A DNA stretch of 33,762 nucleotides. Source: Gemmataceae bacterium. GTDB lineage: Bacteria; Planctomycetota; Planctomycetia; Gemmatales; Gemmataceae. The stretch lies in NCBI GenBank assembly GCA_003136315.1, contig PLDW01000080.1, forward strand, positions 1-33,762, written 5' to 3'. Numbering within the stretch: position 1 is the stretch's first letter; every line of letters begins with the position of its first letter. Of the stretch, positions 25,201 to 33,580 are shown one piece after another. The notes beneath the pieces were generated by a model. That model ran no database searches. It had not been told where the DNA came from and worked only from the letters and a program-made list of their open reading frames with translations. The position numbers were made by a program, and so were the translations under genes.

Positions 25201-26640
25201 ATGCGACTCTTGACCCTGCTCGCCCTGCTCATACTCCTCGGTGTGTCCTCCATCGGCCCGACCCAGGAGCCAAAGAAAGACCCGAAGGAACTGCCCCCGA
25301 TCCCGACGACCGACCTGAAGCGGAAAGATCCGGTCGAGTACTCGAAAGACATCGAGCCCGTGTTCGCAAACAAGTGCTTTGTCTGCCACACAGGAAGCGT
25401 TGTCGAGGGCAAGTTCGATATGAGTACCCATTCCGGGGTGCTCAAGGGCGGTAAGCGGGGGGTGGCGGTTGTCCCCGGGAAATCGACCGAGAGCAACCTG
25501 TTCCTCTTCTGCTCGCGGCAGAAGAAACCGATCATGCCGCCCAAGAGCGAGGATCCCCTGAACTCGCAAGAAGTGAGCCTGATCAAGCTCTGGATCGACG
25601 AGGGCGCGAAGGCACCGACGATGGCCCGGGTGAAGGCGAAGGTGATCGTGAACTTGCCGCCAGCGCTGGTCAAGCCGGTGAGGGCGGTCGCGGTCTCGCC
25701 AGATGGGAAGACGGTGGCGGCCAGCCGTGGGAACCAGATTCATCTTTACGACGGGAAGAAGGGCGATTTCCTCAAGACACTGGTCGACCCACTCTTGAAG
25801 ACTCCAGACGGAAAGGTGGCCAAGGCCGCGCACATCTCGCTTGTTGAGTCGTTGGCGTTCAGCCCGGACGGGAAGACGCTGGCGAGCGGGAGTTTCCAGG
25901 AGCTGACCCTGTGGGACGCGGAGAAGGGGGAGCCCAAGAAGCGACTGACCGGATTCGCCGACCGGGTGGTGGCCATCGCCTATTCGCCCGACGGGAAGTT
26001 ACTGGCGACCGGCGGCGGCGCTCCGACCGAGGACGGAGAGCTGAAGATCTTCGAAGCAGACTCCGGGAAGCAACTCACCGACATCAAGAATGGGCACAGC
26101 GACACAGTGTTCGCGGTCGGGTTCAGCCCGGATGGGAAGCTGTTGGCATCGGGAGCGGCGGACAAGTTCGTCAAGGTGTTCGAGGTGCCTGGCGGAAAGT
26201 TCGTGAAGTCGTTCGAGGGGCACACGCACCATGTGATGGGGGTGGGCTGGACGCCGGATGGGAAGAAACTGGCGTCGTGCGGAGCCGACAACTTCGTGAA
26301 GGTGTGGGACTACGAGAAGGGGGAGAAAATCCGGGATATGCAGGGACACCAGAAACAGGTGACGCAGTTGGTGTTCGTGGGCAAGACGCAGCAATTTCTG
26401 ACCGTCAGCGGCGATTCATCGGTTCGGATGTGGAACGCAGACAACGGCGGGAATGTGCGTCAATACCCGGGAGCGACGGATTTCCTCTACTCGGTGTCGG
26501 CAAGCACCGACGGTACGGTGGTGGCAGCAGGTGGAGAGGATGGCGTGGTGCGAATCTACAACGGCACCAACGCATCGCTTGTGAAGGCTGCCCTCCCACC
26601 GGATGCCGAACCGAAGAAAGAGGAGCCGAAAAAGAAGTAA
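25201..26640 (+). CDS. Planctomycete-type c-type cytochrome domain plus WD40 repeat protein
   Basis: 479-aa predicted exported protein. A signal peptide (MRLLTLLALLILLGVSSIG) is followed by a planctomycete cytochrome-C-like domain (about 45-140) with the heme-binding CFVCH (Cys59, Cys62, His63). A Met in PIMPPKSEDPL may be the distal ligand, as in this family. WD40 repeats occupy about 155-465, with SPDGKTLASG, SPDGKLLATG and VWDYEKGEKI signatures, and the tail is Lys-rich. Heme binding is well supported; an electron-transfer or sensing role is inferred. The ATG at 25201 has GGAG 9 nt upstream. It follows the PPC gene by 254 bp, a gap filled by a palindromic element. Confidence 0.92.
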   Translation: MRLLTLLALLILLGVSSIGPTQEPKKDPKELPPIPTTDLKRKDPVEYSKDIEPVFANKCFVCHTGSVVEGKFDMSTHSGVLKGGKRGVAVVPGKSTESNLFLFCSRQKKPIMPPKSEDPLNSQEVSLIKLWIDEGAKAPTMARVKAKVIVNLPPALVKPVRAVAVSPDGKTVAASRGNQIHLYDGKKGDFLKTLVDPLLKTPDGKVAKAAHISLVESLAFSPDGKTLASGSFQELTLWDAEKGEPKKRLTGFADRVVAIAYSPDGKLLATGGGAPTEDGELKIFEADSGKQLTDIKNGHSDTVFAVGFSPDGKLLASGAADKFVKVFEVPGGKFVKSFEGHTHHVMGVGWTPDGKKLASCGADNFVKVWDYEKGEKIRDMQGHQKQVTQLVFVGKTQQFLTVSGDSSVRMWNADNGGNVRQYPGATDFLYSVSASTDGTVVAAGGEDGVVRIYNGTNASLVKAALPPDAEPKKEEPKKK

Positions 26641-26692
26641 AAGAATCAGGGTTCACGGTGTAATAAGGTCAAACTGACCCCGGATGGTTACA

Positions 26693-26938
26693 GCCGGGTG
26701 CCATGCCCACAGCTTTGTGTGGGCATGGTCGCAGCTTTCACGCAGACAAATCAGGCACAGGCCCAATCATTCTGTGTGCGGTGGGTTAGTGCGAAAGCGA
26801 AGGACGCGATTCGGTCGCTTCCAGCGGAGGCTTCGGACCTGCTGCGGATCGATCGGGAATCGCTGCTTGTGCCTGGGAAGTTCCAGATTCGTGACGGTGG
26901 CTCCATGCCCACACAAAGCTGTGGGCATGGCACCCGGC
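26693..26938. repeat. Element bounded by perfect 36-bp inverted repeats
   Basis: Two exact inverted copies lie at 26693-26728 and 26903-26938, each containing its own hairpin (CCATGCCCACA..TGTGGGCATGG). They flank a 174-bp interior with no credible gene. No target duplication is obvious at the outer edges. Exact identity of both ends suggests recent origin or ongoing homogenisation. Confidence 0.8.
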
Positions 26939-26988
26939 GTTCGTCGGATTCGATAGGGGATGTTGCCAGCAAGCACTCACCTTGTCTA

Positions 26989-27080
26989 ACCGCTTCGCGG
27001 TAAAAACGCTGATGTGATAACCATCTACCCAGGGTGCGCGAAACGCGACCCTGGGCTCTGTTCTGTAACCTCTTCGAGGT
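26989..27080. repeat. Triple-hairpin intergenic repeat
   Basis: Three stem-loops occur in a row: ACCGCttcGCGGT at 26989-27001, a longer CCCAGGGT..ACCCTGGG stem at 27028-27055, and ACCTCttcGAGGT at 27068-27080. The outer two share the TTC loop and flanking TAA. It lies in the 635-bp spacer between the cytochrome/WD40 and FG-GAP genes. Apart from this and the 36-bp inverted pair, I see nothing else in that spacer. Confidence 0.6.
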
Positions 27081-27275
27081 AAAGACAACCGACTGATTCA
27101 CTTTCACTCGGGTAACACACGCTTTTCTCACGATTTGGACGCAATGGGGAGACCGCACTCGTCACACCCATCAGCTGGTGATTGATCGCAGCTCTACCAC
27201 CGGCGATCGCGCAAGTCCGGTCACTTTCTCCGTTCCTGGATATGCCCCCTCAAAGTTCCCACACCCGGTCAGCGA

Positions 27276-29234
27276 TCACCCGACGTACAGCCCGTCGGTC
27301 GTTGAGACACCGGCGAGGGGTGTTTGGGTTGCACTCATCGGCCCAGTCGGGGATTGCATGTCGGCCAGGGTCAGCACCCGCACCTCGGGGTTCGTTGTGC
27401 TCCCGTTCACCACGACCATTTCGGCCGGCTGTCCGGACAGGTTGATGGTGGCGATCCTGAGTCCGGTGCGGTCGTTAGGATCGAGGGCGTAGAAATCGGC
27501 CAGGGCCGGGAGGGTCGCGACATCGGCTCCGGGGTTCGCCACCAATTCGGCACCACTGACCACCCGCACTCGTGGCCCGCCGGTGTCCCCGGTGCTATAG
27601 GCGATATCTGCGTACCCATCTCCGTTGTAGTCTCCCGCGGTCACATACACCCCGCTACGGAGCGTCGAATCGAAGGCGAAAAAGTCCGGGACAAGGTTGA
27701 CCAGTTGGCCGTTGGCCAGAGCGGCTCCGGAGTAGACGCTGACACGCGGCCCACCCCCGACCCCAGCCCCGACGATCAGATCATCGTAGCCATCTCGATT
27801 GACATCCCCCACCGCGACCCGCGCTCCTCCCCGGAAGTCCGGGCTGTTGAACGCGATGAAATCGGCCACGGTCATCAACTGACCGTTCTGCACCTGGAAC
27901 ACCTGCACCCGTGGGCTGCCCCCGGCATCGGCCGACACCACCAGATCCGCCTTCCCATCCCCACTGATATCGCCTGCGGCTACGAACGCGCCACCGGTGA
28001 ATCCACTCAGAATCGTTGTTGGCGCGACCAGTTCCGCGCCGGTGCTTCCATTGATGATCACCACTTCAGCGGCTGTCCCGGCCCCGGTCACGAAGGCGTA
28101 GTCGGATGTCCCATCTCCGGTGAAGTCGGCGATGGTAGAGCGAACCACCCCAGTAAACCCGGGGAACGGGTCGATCGGGTTTCCGTTCTCTACCAGTTGG
28201 CCGTTCGACGCCAAAGTGAAGGTCTGCGCAGCCCCACTGGTCGCACCACTCAGGATCACGTTTGTTGGCCCGGCCGGGGCTGGGGTGGCGACCGGGGTTA
28301 CCGGCGCCGGGGCAGGAGTGGCTGGCGGCGATGTGGCAACCGGGGGCGAGGCGACTGGCGGCGCGGCAGGTGGTGGGGAAACAGGGAGCGACGGTGTGCT
28401 TCCGACCGTCCAGCCAATGTCCGACAGAATGGCCCAATCGAGGGAGGTCATTGGAGCGCTACGGATACCCGGTGGGAGGGTCAAGTTGAACACCGGCCGG
28501 GCTCCTCCGACCGTGATGTTCGCCAGTTCTGCTCCCCCGCCCCAGGTGACCGGCACTGGTCCCCCGTACACTGACTCGGCCTGTGCGCCAGTAAATGTTC
28601 CGTTGCTCACCTGGGCGAACCATGTCGGGGCCGTCCCAAACCCGAGCACGTGCCCGAGTTCGTGCTCAGCACACGAGAGGAAATCCTCCTGGTTCGCCTG
28701 CAATCCCGAGGCGGACGACCCAAAGTACCAGTTCGTGGTCGTGTCGAAGGTGACGCTCCCGCCCCACAGAATCGACCCAAGGGGTCCACGATCTTGGAGG
28801 GAAGTCACCCACGCCTGTGTCCCAGACCCCGTGAAGCCTCCGAACCCACCATCACTGACCTGCGTCCCACCGAGAACCCGGGCACCAGCATAGACCACGA
28901 TGGTGTTTGCTGCGACGGTTGGGTTGTTGATCGTGTCTTGCTGTCCGGTGGAAGGATCGACGAATGTTTCCGCCCAGGTGTTTCCACCGCTGGGGGTGAT
29001 GGCAGGAAGAGAGGCCGTCAGTTGTGAAGCCAGGGCGTTTGCGGCCTCCTGAAGGGTGGCCTGGGCAGTCGGATTGTTGAGGAAAAATCCGGTAGTGTCG
29101 TGAGAGTAGTCAATTTGGATCGTGATTGCCGGAACTTCACGCGCTTCCAGCGACTCCAGGTCCAGCCGCCGACGAGTTGTCGGCCGGGTAACCGTTTTGC
29201 GAGCGTTGAACAGACGAGTGAAGAGGGTCCGCAT
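27276..29234 (-). CDS. Secreted HELGH metallopeptidase-like protein with FG-GAP repeats
   Basis: 652-aa predicted surface or secreted protein. The N-terminus has a basic stretch then RRRLDLESLEAREVPA (about 21-36), a motif seen on many exported Gemmataceae proteins. A peptidase-like domain (about 37-280) contains HELGHVLGFG (191-200) and closes with MTSLDWAILSDIGW, as in matrixin-like families. The HExxHxxGxxH third ligand position is Thr201 rather than His or Asp, so activity is uncertain. A Pro/Ala/Val-rich linker (281-323) leads to FG-GAP/VCBS repeats (about 340-620) with Asp-rich calcium loops such as DISGDGKADL, DVNRDGYDDL and DYNGDGYADI. The start ATG at 29234 has GAGG 6 nt upstream. 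It is monocistronic. Confidence 0.88.
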   Translation of the reverse strand: MRTLFTRLFNARKTVTRPTTRRRLDLESLEAREVPAITIQIDYSHDTTGFFLNNPTAQATLQEAANALASQLTASLPAITPSGGNTWAETFVDPSTGQQDTINNPTVAANTIVVYAGARVLGGTQVSDGGFGGFTGSGTQAWVTSLQDRGPLGSILWGGSVTFDTTTNWYFGSSASGLQANQEDFLSCAEHELGHVLGFGTAPTWFAQVSNGTFTGAQAESVYGGPVPVTWGGGAELANITVGGARPVFNLTLPPGIRSAPMTSLDWAILSDIGWTVGSTPSLPVSPPPAAPPVASPPVATSPPATPAPAPVTPVATPAPAGPTNVILSGATSGAAQTFTLASNGQLVENGNPIDPFPGFTGVVRSTIADFTGDGTSDYAFVTGAGTAAEVVIINGSTGAELVAPTTILSGFTGGAFVAAGDISGDGKADLVVSADAGGSPRVQVFQVQNGQLMTVADFIAFNSPDFRGGARVAVGDVNRDGYDDLIVGAGVGGGPRVSVYSGAALANGQLVNLVPDFFAFDSTLRSGVYVTAGDYNGDGYADIAYSTGDTGGPRVRVVSGAELVANPGADVATLPALADFYALDPNDRTGLRIATINLSGQPAEMVVVNGSTTNPEVRVLTLADMQSPTGPMSATQTPLAGVSTTDGLYVG

Positions 29235-29929
29235 CGATCACCTCGGACAGTTGTCGGGGGGGGGACCGGCCTGCATCCTGGAATAAACCACGGTTCACAC
29301 CAGGACTGCGAGACGTCCGGTTCGTGGCGATCGAGTTTCAAAAAGATTAAGAGCGTGGAGGAAAGCAACCCGCGTGCCATCCATCCGTTTTTGTGCGAGA
29401 ACCGCCTGACTGCCCCCGCGACCCGCAAAGTCTTCCCGACTTGCCATCAAACCACGAACACCCGTGCAAGAGGTTTGAAAGAAGCACCAACTCGACTGTA
29501 ACAACGACACACCCGCGGCAGGAGTTACTCAGGGGGGATCGGGCATCCGCTCGCATGCTCTTCGATCTTCACCAAAACTCAGATCATGAATGCTGACACC
29601 TTATCACCCTGTGGATTGCAAATCCGGCGAAACAACTCGATTTTCCTTCAAGATTCAGTCTCGGATGACCGGACGGTCCGTGTTGGCGTCAGGGTCGTGT
29701 GTTTCGTGGTCGAACTGACCCAATTTCATGAGGCCACCCGTCGTCTCGCACACCTTGCCACCCGTTCGCTCGGATTCGTGGGAACAACCGTACGAGTCAC
29801 ATGCGATTGATACCGATGGGGCAGATTGTCGCATCTCCCCATTTTCCGCGGCGGTGTTTCCTCCCCTGCCGTTACCAACACCCCAGGTCCATTTGCGCCT
29901 TTCCCGTCCTCACACGCCAGGAGTCGACG
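29235..29929. other. Spacer with no gene recognised
   Basis: 695 bp between the divergent FG-GAP and zinc-ribbon genes. Small open frames here (for example near 29586-29810) have no ribosome site or recognisable sequence. Promoters for both flanking genes should be here, but I cannot place a convincing pair of hexamers. Base composition is somewhat less GC-rich than the coding regions. Confidence 0.3.
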
Positions 29930-30142
29930 GTGATCCAACGAGTCTACTGCCAGCGGTGTGCGCAGGTCTTTGCGTTCGAGACAACCGAGGCCCCCGCCCA
30001 GCGGGCAATCGCCAAGCGACGTCGTGGACCCGGTCCGATCGTCGCCTACTACCCCAGCTGTCCCAGGTGCCACGAGAAGATCGAATTCACCGAACCCAAA
30101 ACGCCCGGAGCATCTGCTGCCGGTGGTCGGTTCCAGTCCTAA
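29930..30142 (+). CDS. Small zinc-ribbon protein
   Basis: 70-aa protein with two CxxC knuckles, YCQRC (Cys7, Cys10) and SCPRC (Cys44, Cys47), separated by a basic segment with KRRRG. This pattern fits a zinc ribbon binding one Zn, probably cytoplasmic and possibly nucleic-acid binding; the role is not known. I chose the GTG at 29930 because a strong AGGAG lies 6 nt upstream (29919-29923) and the first Cys pair follows immediately; the frame extends upstream to 29801 without support. It is convergent with the DUF6714 gene, with 35 bp between the stop codons. Confidence 0.7.
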   Translation: MIQRVYCQRCAQVFAFETTEAPAQRAIAKRRRGPGPIVAYYPSCPRCHEKIEFTEPKTPGASAAGGRFQS

Positions 30143-30177
30143 TTGGTGCGGTCTGTGCTCGCCGAAATGGCTGTGCA

Positions 30178-30651
30178 TCACGATGGGTGCAGGTCGGCCC
30201 AGTAGCCGTGAATCGCCTCTTCCAGGCCCGGATCGAGACAGACGTCGTCTCGGCTCTGTTCAAGGCGAATCAAGAGAAACTCGCGGACAGCCCTTCTCTG
30301 CGATTCGTTCAGAATTGCAAACCGCATTCTGCTGGACTCCGCGGCAGTGAGGGTCCACAGAATATCCCCATCGAGCGTTCCTTCGAGGTCAGCTATGATG
30401 TAGGCAGGCAGATGAAAACGTAGTCCCTCTGCATCAAAAAACGACAAGCTACTATAACAGTCATTGAGTTCTGAGATTGGTATTCGAGACCAGTCCGTTT
30501 TTTCGTCCTTTTCCCGATAGTCTGCAAGGGTTCTGAAGTCCGCATGGTGATCGAGACCTTGCCCTTGTCGAAGGCCAACTCCATTTCCCAGAGTGACACC
30601 TCGAAATGCCACACGAATCCGCTCAGCGACTCGTTGCGAATCGGCGGTCAT
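30178..30651 (-). CDS. DUF6714-family protein
   Basis: 157-aa soluble protein. The sequence AERIRVAFRGVTLGNGVGL, then DEKTDWSRIPISELNDCYSS, LSFFDAEGLRFHLPAYIIADL and the C-terminal ESQRRAVREFLLIRLE match the DUF6714 pattern as I recall it. No catalytic motif is known for the family. The ATG at 30651 is decided by an excellent AGGAGG 6 nt upstream; the frame runs on to 30771 with no signal. Members are often solitary, as here. Confidence 0.82.
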   Translation of the reverse strand: MTADSQRVAERIRVAFRGVTLGNGVGLRQGQGLDHHADFRTLADYREKDEKTDWSRIPISELNDCYSSLSFFDAEGLRFHLPAYIIADLEGTLDGDILWTLTAAESSRMRFAILNESQRRAVREFLLIRLEQSRDDVCLDPGLEEAIHGYWADLHPS

Positions 30652-31113
30652 TGAGTACCTCCTGTGGTTTACCGCTGCTCTGTCATTGTCTGCCCCTCCC
30701 GGTAGACGCACTTGATTCCACCGGGTCGAGCTATTCCCGTCGATCAATTTTGTGGCCCCGGTTGACAGCATCGGATTCGTGAACTACACATTCCACGGAC
30801 CCGAGATTCCGACGCACATCCCCCCTCGTTCGGGTGTCGGGCCGATCCCGTTTTTTCTCGACTCGCAACAACCGACTGACGCCCCCTCACACTCACCCCC
30901 AACTCATCGAATTGGGGGCGCCGGCTTGCCGGCGAAATCCTTGCCTTTTGCCTCCCAGGGCTACCACCCCAATCCGCCGCCGCGCGCCAGACGTGAGCGG
31001 CGTCGGGTACTCGGCCGACTGGTCCCGGAGCGTGCGCGCTTCGAGCCAGGCGGGAGCGGCGAGGCTGTGTGGAACAGCCGGTCTGCGTTCGTTCTCTTTC
31101 TCAGGATGGTTCC
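30652..31113. other. Spacer with two tandem hairpins
   Basis: 462-bp divergent spacer between the DUF6714 and RTX-like genes. Two adjacent stem-loops are visible: CCCCCAA..TTGGGGG (30896-30918) and CGCCGGCttGCCGGCG (30919-30934). Neither is followed by a T-run, so I do not call a terminator. No gene is supportable here. Confidence 0.4.
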
Positions 31114-32010
31114 ATGTCTATTACCCAGCGGTCCGTTCTCGATCTCGAATCTCTGACCGATCGCATCACGCCGACCACGGCGGTCTTCAGTAACGGGGTT
31201 ATCACGATCCAGGGAGATAACCACGGGAATGCGATCAACGTCTCGGCCGCGACCGATGGCACGATCCAGGTTACTGAGCGAGGCCAGGCGGTTACAGTGA
31301 CGGGGGCAACCACGGCCACCACAACGACTGTCAAGTTCGTGGTCGAGGAGGCCGGGACCGGTGCGAACAACACGCTGTCCACCTCCGCCAGTCTCGGCGC
31401 CATCCCGGATACCTTGCTCGGGAACGGCACCGGCACGATGACCTTCACCCCGGGGAACAATGCCCCATCGACGGCCATCGGATCTCCGAATGCCCACTCG
31501 GTCAATTTCTTCGTCAGCAACCCGGGGGGGAAGGACGTGTTCCTCGGGGGCAAGGGGTATAACCTGTTCGACTGGCAGCCTGGCACCGGGACGGACACCT
31601 ACATGGGGGCCGGTAAGGGGAATACCGTGCTGGTGGTCGGCAACGCCAACGGAACGGCGGAATCCGACACGCTCACCGGGGACGGAACCGGCGGGGTCAT
31701 CTACACCCGCAACAGCCCGGTCCCATTCTCGCTCTACACCCGGGACATCCAGAACTGGGACATCCAGCCCTCGACCGGTGCCGGTAACACCGTGACCATC
31801 GGCGACCTGAGTGGAACCGCATCGAAGCAGGTGCAGGTGGATCTGACCTCCGGCACGGTGGACGCCAGCGGCCAGAACAGCAGTGACGTGAAACTGGTGG
31901 TGAATGGGGGTCGAAACACGGTGAGCGAGGGGGCTGGGACGACCCGCCTCACCAACACCACCCCGCCAACGACAACCGACCTCCTCAACGGCTACCTCGC
32001 CCGCCTCTAG
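31114..32010 (+). CDS. Secreted RTX-like/beta-roll protein with planctomycete export motif
   Basis: 298-aa protein. The N-terminus RSVLDLESLTDRITPT resembles the LDLESL..R..P motif of the FG-GAP protein in this window, suggesting the same export or surface-sorting route. The body is Thr/Gly/Asn-rich with repeats such as GGKDVFLGGKGYNLFDW, GTGTDTYMGAGKGNTVLVVG and ESDTLTGDGTGG, which resemble degenerate hemolysin-type calcium-binding or beta-helix units. No enzymatic domain is visible. The ATG at 31114 is preferred over 31069 because AGGA lies 7 nt upstream and the export motif then starts at residue 6. A double-hairpin repeat (copy C) follows the stop codon within 8 bp. Confidence 0.8.
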   Translation: MSITQRSVLDLESLTDRITPTTAVFSNGVITIQGDNHGNAINVSAATDGTIQVTERGQAVTVTGATTATTTTVKFVVEEAGTGANNTLSTSASLGAIPDTLLGNGTGTMTFTPGNNAPSTAIGSPNAHSVNFFVSNPGGKDVFLGGKGYNLFDWQPGTGTDTYMGAGKGNTVLVVGNANGTAESDTLTGDGTGGVIYTRNSPVPFSLYTRDIQNWDIQPSTGAGNTVTIGDLSGTASKQVQVDLTSGTVDASGQNSSDVKLVVNGGRNTVSEGAGTTRLTNTTPPTTTDLLNGYLARL

Positions 32011-32017
32011 CCCGCCC

Positions 32018-32073
32018 CCGGTGGTCGAGCTTCGCTCGACCACCGGCTAATCGCTGCGACCCCTACCGGGGTC
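32018..32073 (-). repeat. Double-hairpin intergenic repeat, copy C
   Basis: Third copy of the unit at 5155-5210 and 5307-5361, read on the minus strand: GACCCC..GGGGTC, GCGATTAGC, then a perfect CCGGTGGTCGAGC/GCTCGACCACCGG hairpin with GAA loop. It sits between the convergent RTX-like and serine-hydrolase genes, the same convergent setting as copies A and B. Confidence 0.75.
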
Positions 32074-32092
32074 GGTCTCCAGTCGATACTGC

Positions 32093-33580
32093 TCAATTCC
32101 TCCGGAACACCGCTCCCTCGAACCGGATTGCGATTGCACCCCGGCCTGGTGTTGCCGCGAACTCGACCAGTTTGTCCTCGAAATACCCGCCGCTCACCCG
32201 GAACACGTCGTTCTGGTAGTGTTCCAACGGACAATGGAAGCTACTCCACGCCAGGGTCAGAGCTCCCGCCTTGGCGGTCACCGTTACTTTCCCATAGCCA
32301 GGGTCGTCGTACTCCCCGACGTAGTCCTCCACGGCCAGCGTCGGCTTCGTATTGGTCAGGCGCGCCTTGTCCCGGGCGCTGATTATCGCTCGCCGGGCAG
32401 CGTCGCTATCCGCCACGATCTTCTGGAAGAATGCGTTCCAGTCTCGCCCCGGGAGTCCGCAGTATAAATCAATCAGGGTGTTCGTGGCCGCCTGGTTCAT
32501 CCGCGTCTCGTGCAAATTGTTCAGGAGCACGATCCCGAGCTTCTCCTCAGGCACGAGCGTCACCTGCACCCGGAATCCATCGATCATCCCACCGTGTGCG
32601 AGAATCCGTTTTCCCCGGTGGTCCGACACCACCCAACCCATTCCGTAGCTGAGCTGGATCGTGTCCGGGTTCATGGCCCGGGCCGCTCCCTCCAGCCGGA
32701 TGATGGATTGCGGCATGGTGGTCTCGTGCAGCGATCGCTCCGACACCAGTCGCCGTCCCCCCACTACGCCGCCCGAAAGGTGGAACCGAACCCAGGCGGC
32801 CAGATCCCGGGCCGATGCCTGGATCGACCCCGCGGGGTTCGGTTCCGTCATCTCGTAAGTGGGCATCACCACCACTGTCCCGGCTTTCGTCTTCTGGTGA
32901 CCGGTCGGCCGGTCGGCTGTCGGCGGGAGATCCTTGGTGGTGAACGCCACACCAGCCATCCCAAGCGGATCGGTGAGGCGGGTCTTCACCAATTGCTCCC
33001 ACGGCACCCCGGTCCGGTGGGCGGCGGCCCTCCCCGCAGCCATATACATGAGGCTGGAATACTCGAACCCACCCCGGAATGGGTAACTTGGGGGAAGTTT
33101 CTCGATCCGCCGCAATACCTCGTCGATCCCCCAGGGCGCGTGATACCAGAGCAGATCGTTACCACCGATTCCGGTGCGGTGGGAAAGGAGATCCCGGAGT
33201 GTGACCATCGCGTCGGCGTGCGGGTCCGAGAGCTTGAATCCCGGGAGGTGGTCTCGCACCGCATCGTCCCAGCCAAGTTTCCCCTCGTCCACGAGCATTG
33301 CCATCAGAGTGGCGGTGAACGCCTTGGTGCAGGAGGCAAGAGGGAAGACGGTGTCTGGGGTAACCGGGTCGGGTCGGTCGAGGCGTTTTCGCCCATACCC
33401 CTTGAGGACGAGTACCTGGTCGTTGCGGACAACAACGGCCGCCGCCCCGGGCACCTCCCAAACTTTGAGGGCATCCGCCATCACCCGGTCGACGGCCTCC
33501 GGCTCCGGTTCCACACCCGGGGATGGGAGTGGTACGGCTAAAACCAACGCAATAATGCCATTCCACCGGATCGCCTGCAT
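32093..33580 (-). CDS. Beta-lactamase-fold serine hydrolase with DUF3471-like C-terminus
   Basis: 495-aa predicted exported class C-type serine hydrolase (PF00144-like). A signal peptide-like N-terminus (MQAIRWNGIIALVLAVPLPSPG) precedes the domain. Catalytic motifs are SCTK (Ser83, Lys86), YSS at 174-176 in place of the usual YxN, and HGG (329-331) in place of KTG. It ends with a VGEYDDPGYGKVTV segment typical of DUF3471. The family includes D-aminopeptidases, esterases and penicillin-binding-like proteins; the substrate is unknown, and lack of Asn in YSS is seen in some esterase-type members. The ATG at 33580 has GGGGAG 4 nt upstream. The frame extends to 33739, but the extra part is unsupported. 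Nothing is recognisable between 33581 and the window edge. Confidence 0.9.
   Translation of the reverse strand: MQAIRWNGIIALVLAVPLPSPGVEPEPEAVDRVMADALKVWEVPGAAAVVVRNDQVLVLKGYGRKRLDRPDPVTPDTVFPLASCTKAFTATLMAMLVDEGKLGWDDAVRDHLPGFKLSDPHADAMVTLRDLLSHRTGIGGNDLLWYHAPWGIDEVLRRIEKLPPSYPFRGGFEYSSLMYMAAGRAAAHRTGVPWEQLVKTRLTDPLGMAGVAFTTKDLPPTADRPTGHQKTKAGTVVVMPTYEMTEPNPAGSIQASARDLAAWVRFHLSGGVVGGRRLVSERSLHETTMPQSIIRLEGAARAMNPDTIQLSYGMGWVVSDHRGKRILAHGGMIDGFRVQVTLVPEEKLGIVLLNNLHETRMNQAATNTLIDLYCGLPGRDWNAFFQKIVADSDAARRAIISARDKARLTNTKPTLAVEDYVGEYDDPGYGKVTVTAKAGALTLAWSSFHCPLEHYQNDVFRVSGGYFEDKLVEFAATPGRGAIAIRFEGAVFRRN

Noticed and set aside
24496-25833. 445-residue minus-strand frame spanning the PPC/cytochrome junction
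   Set aside because: It runs antisense through two well-supported genes and a palindromic repeat.
26667-26679. GGTCA..TGACC hairpin after the cytochrome/WD40 gene as a terminator
   Set aside because: Five-base stem without a following T-run is too weak to call.
27324-28574. 416-residue plus-strand open frame opposite the FG-GAP gene
   Set aside because: Antisense shadow with no recognisable domain; the minus frame has export motif, HELGH and FG-GAP repeats.
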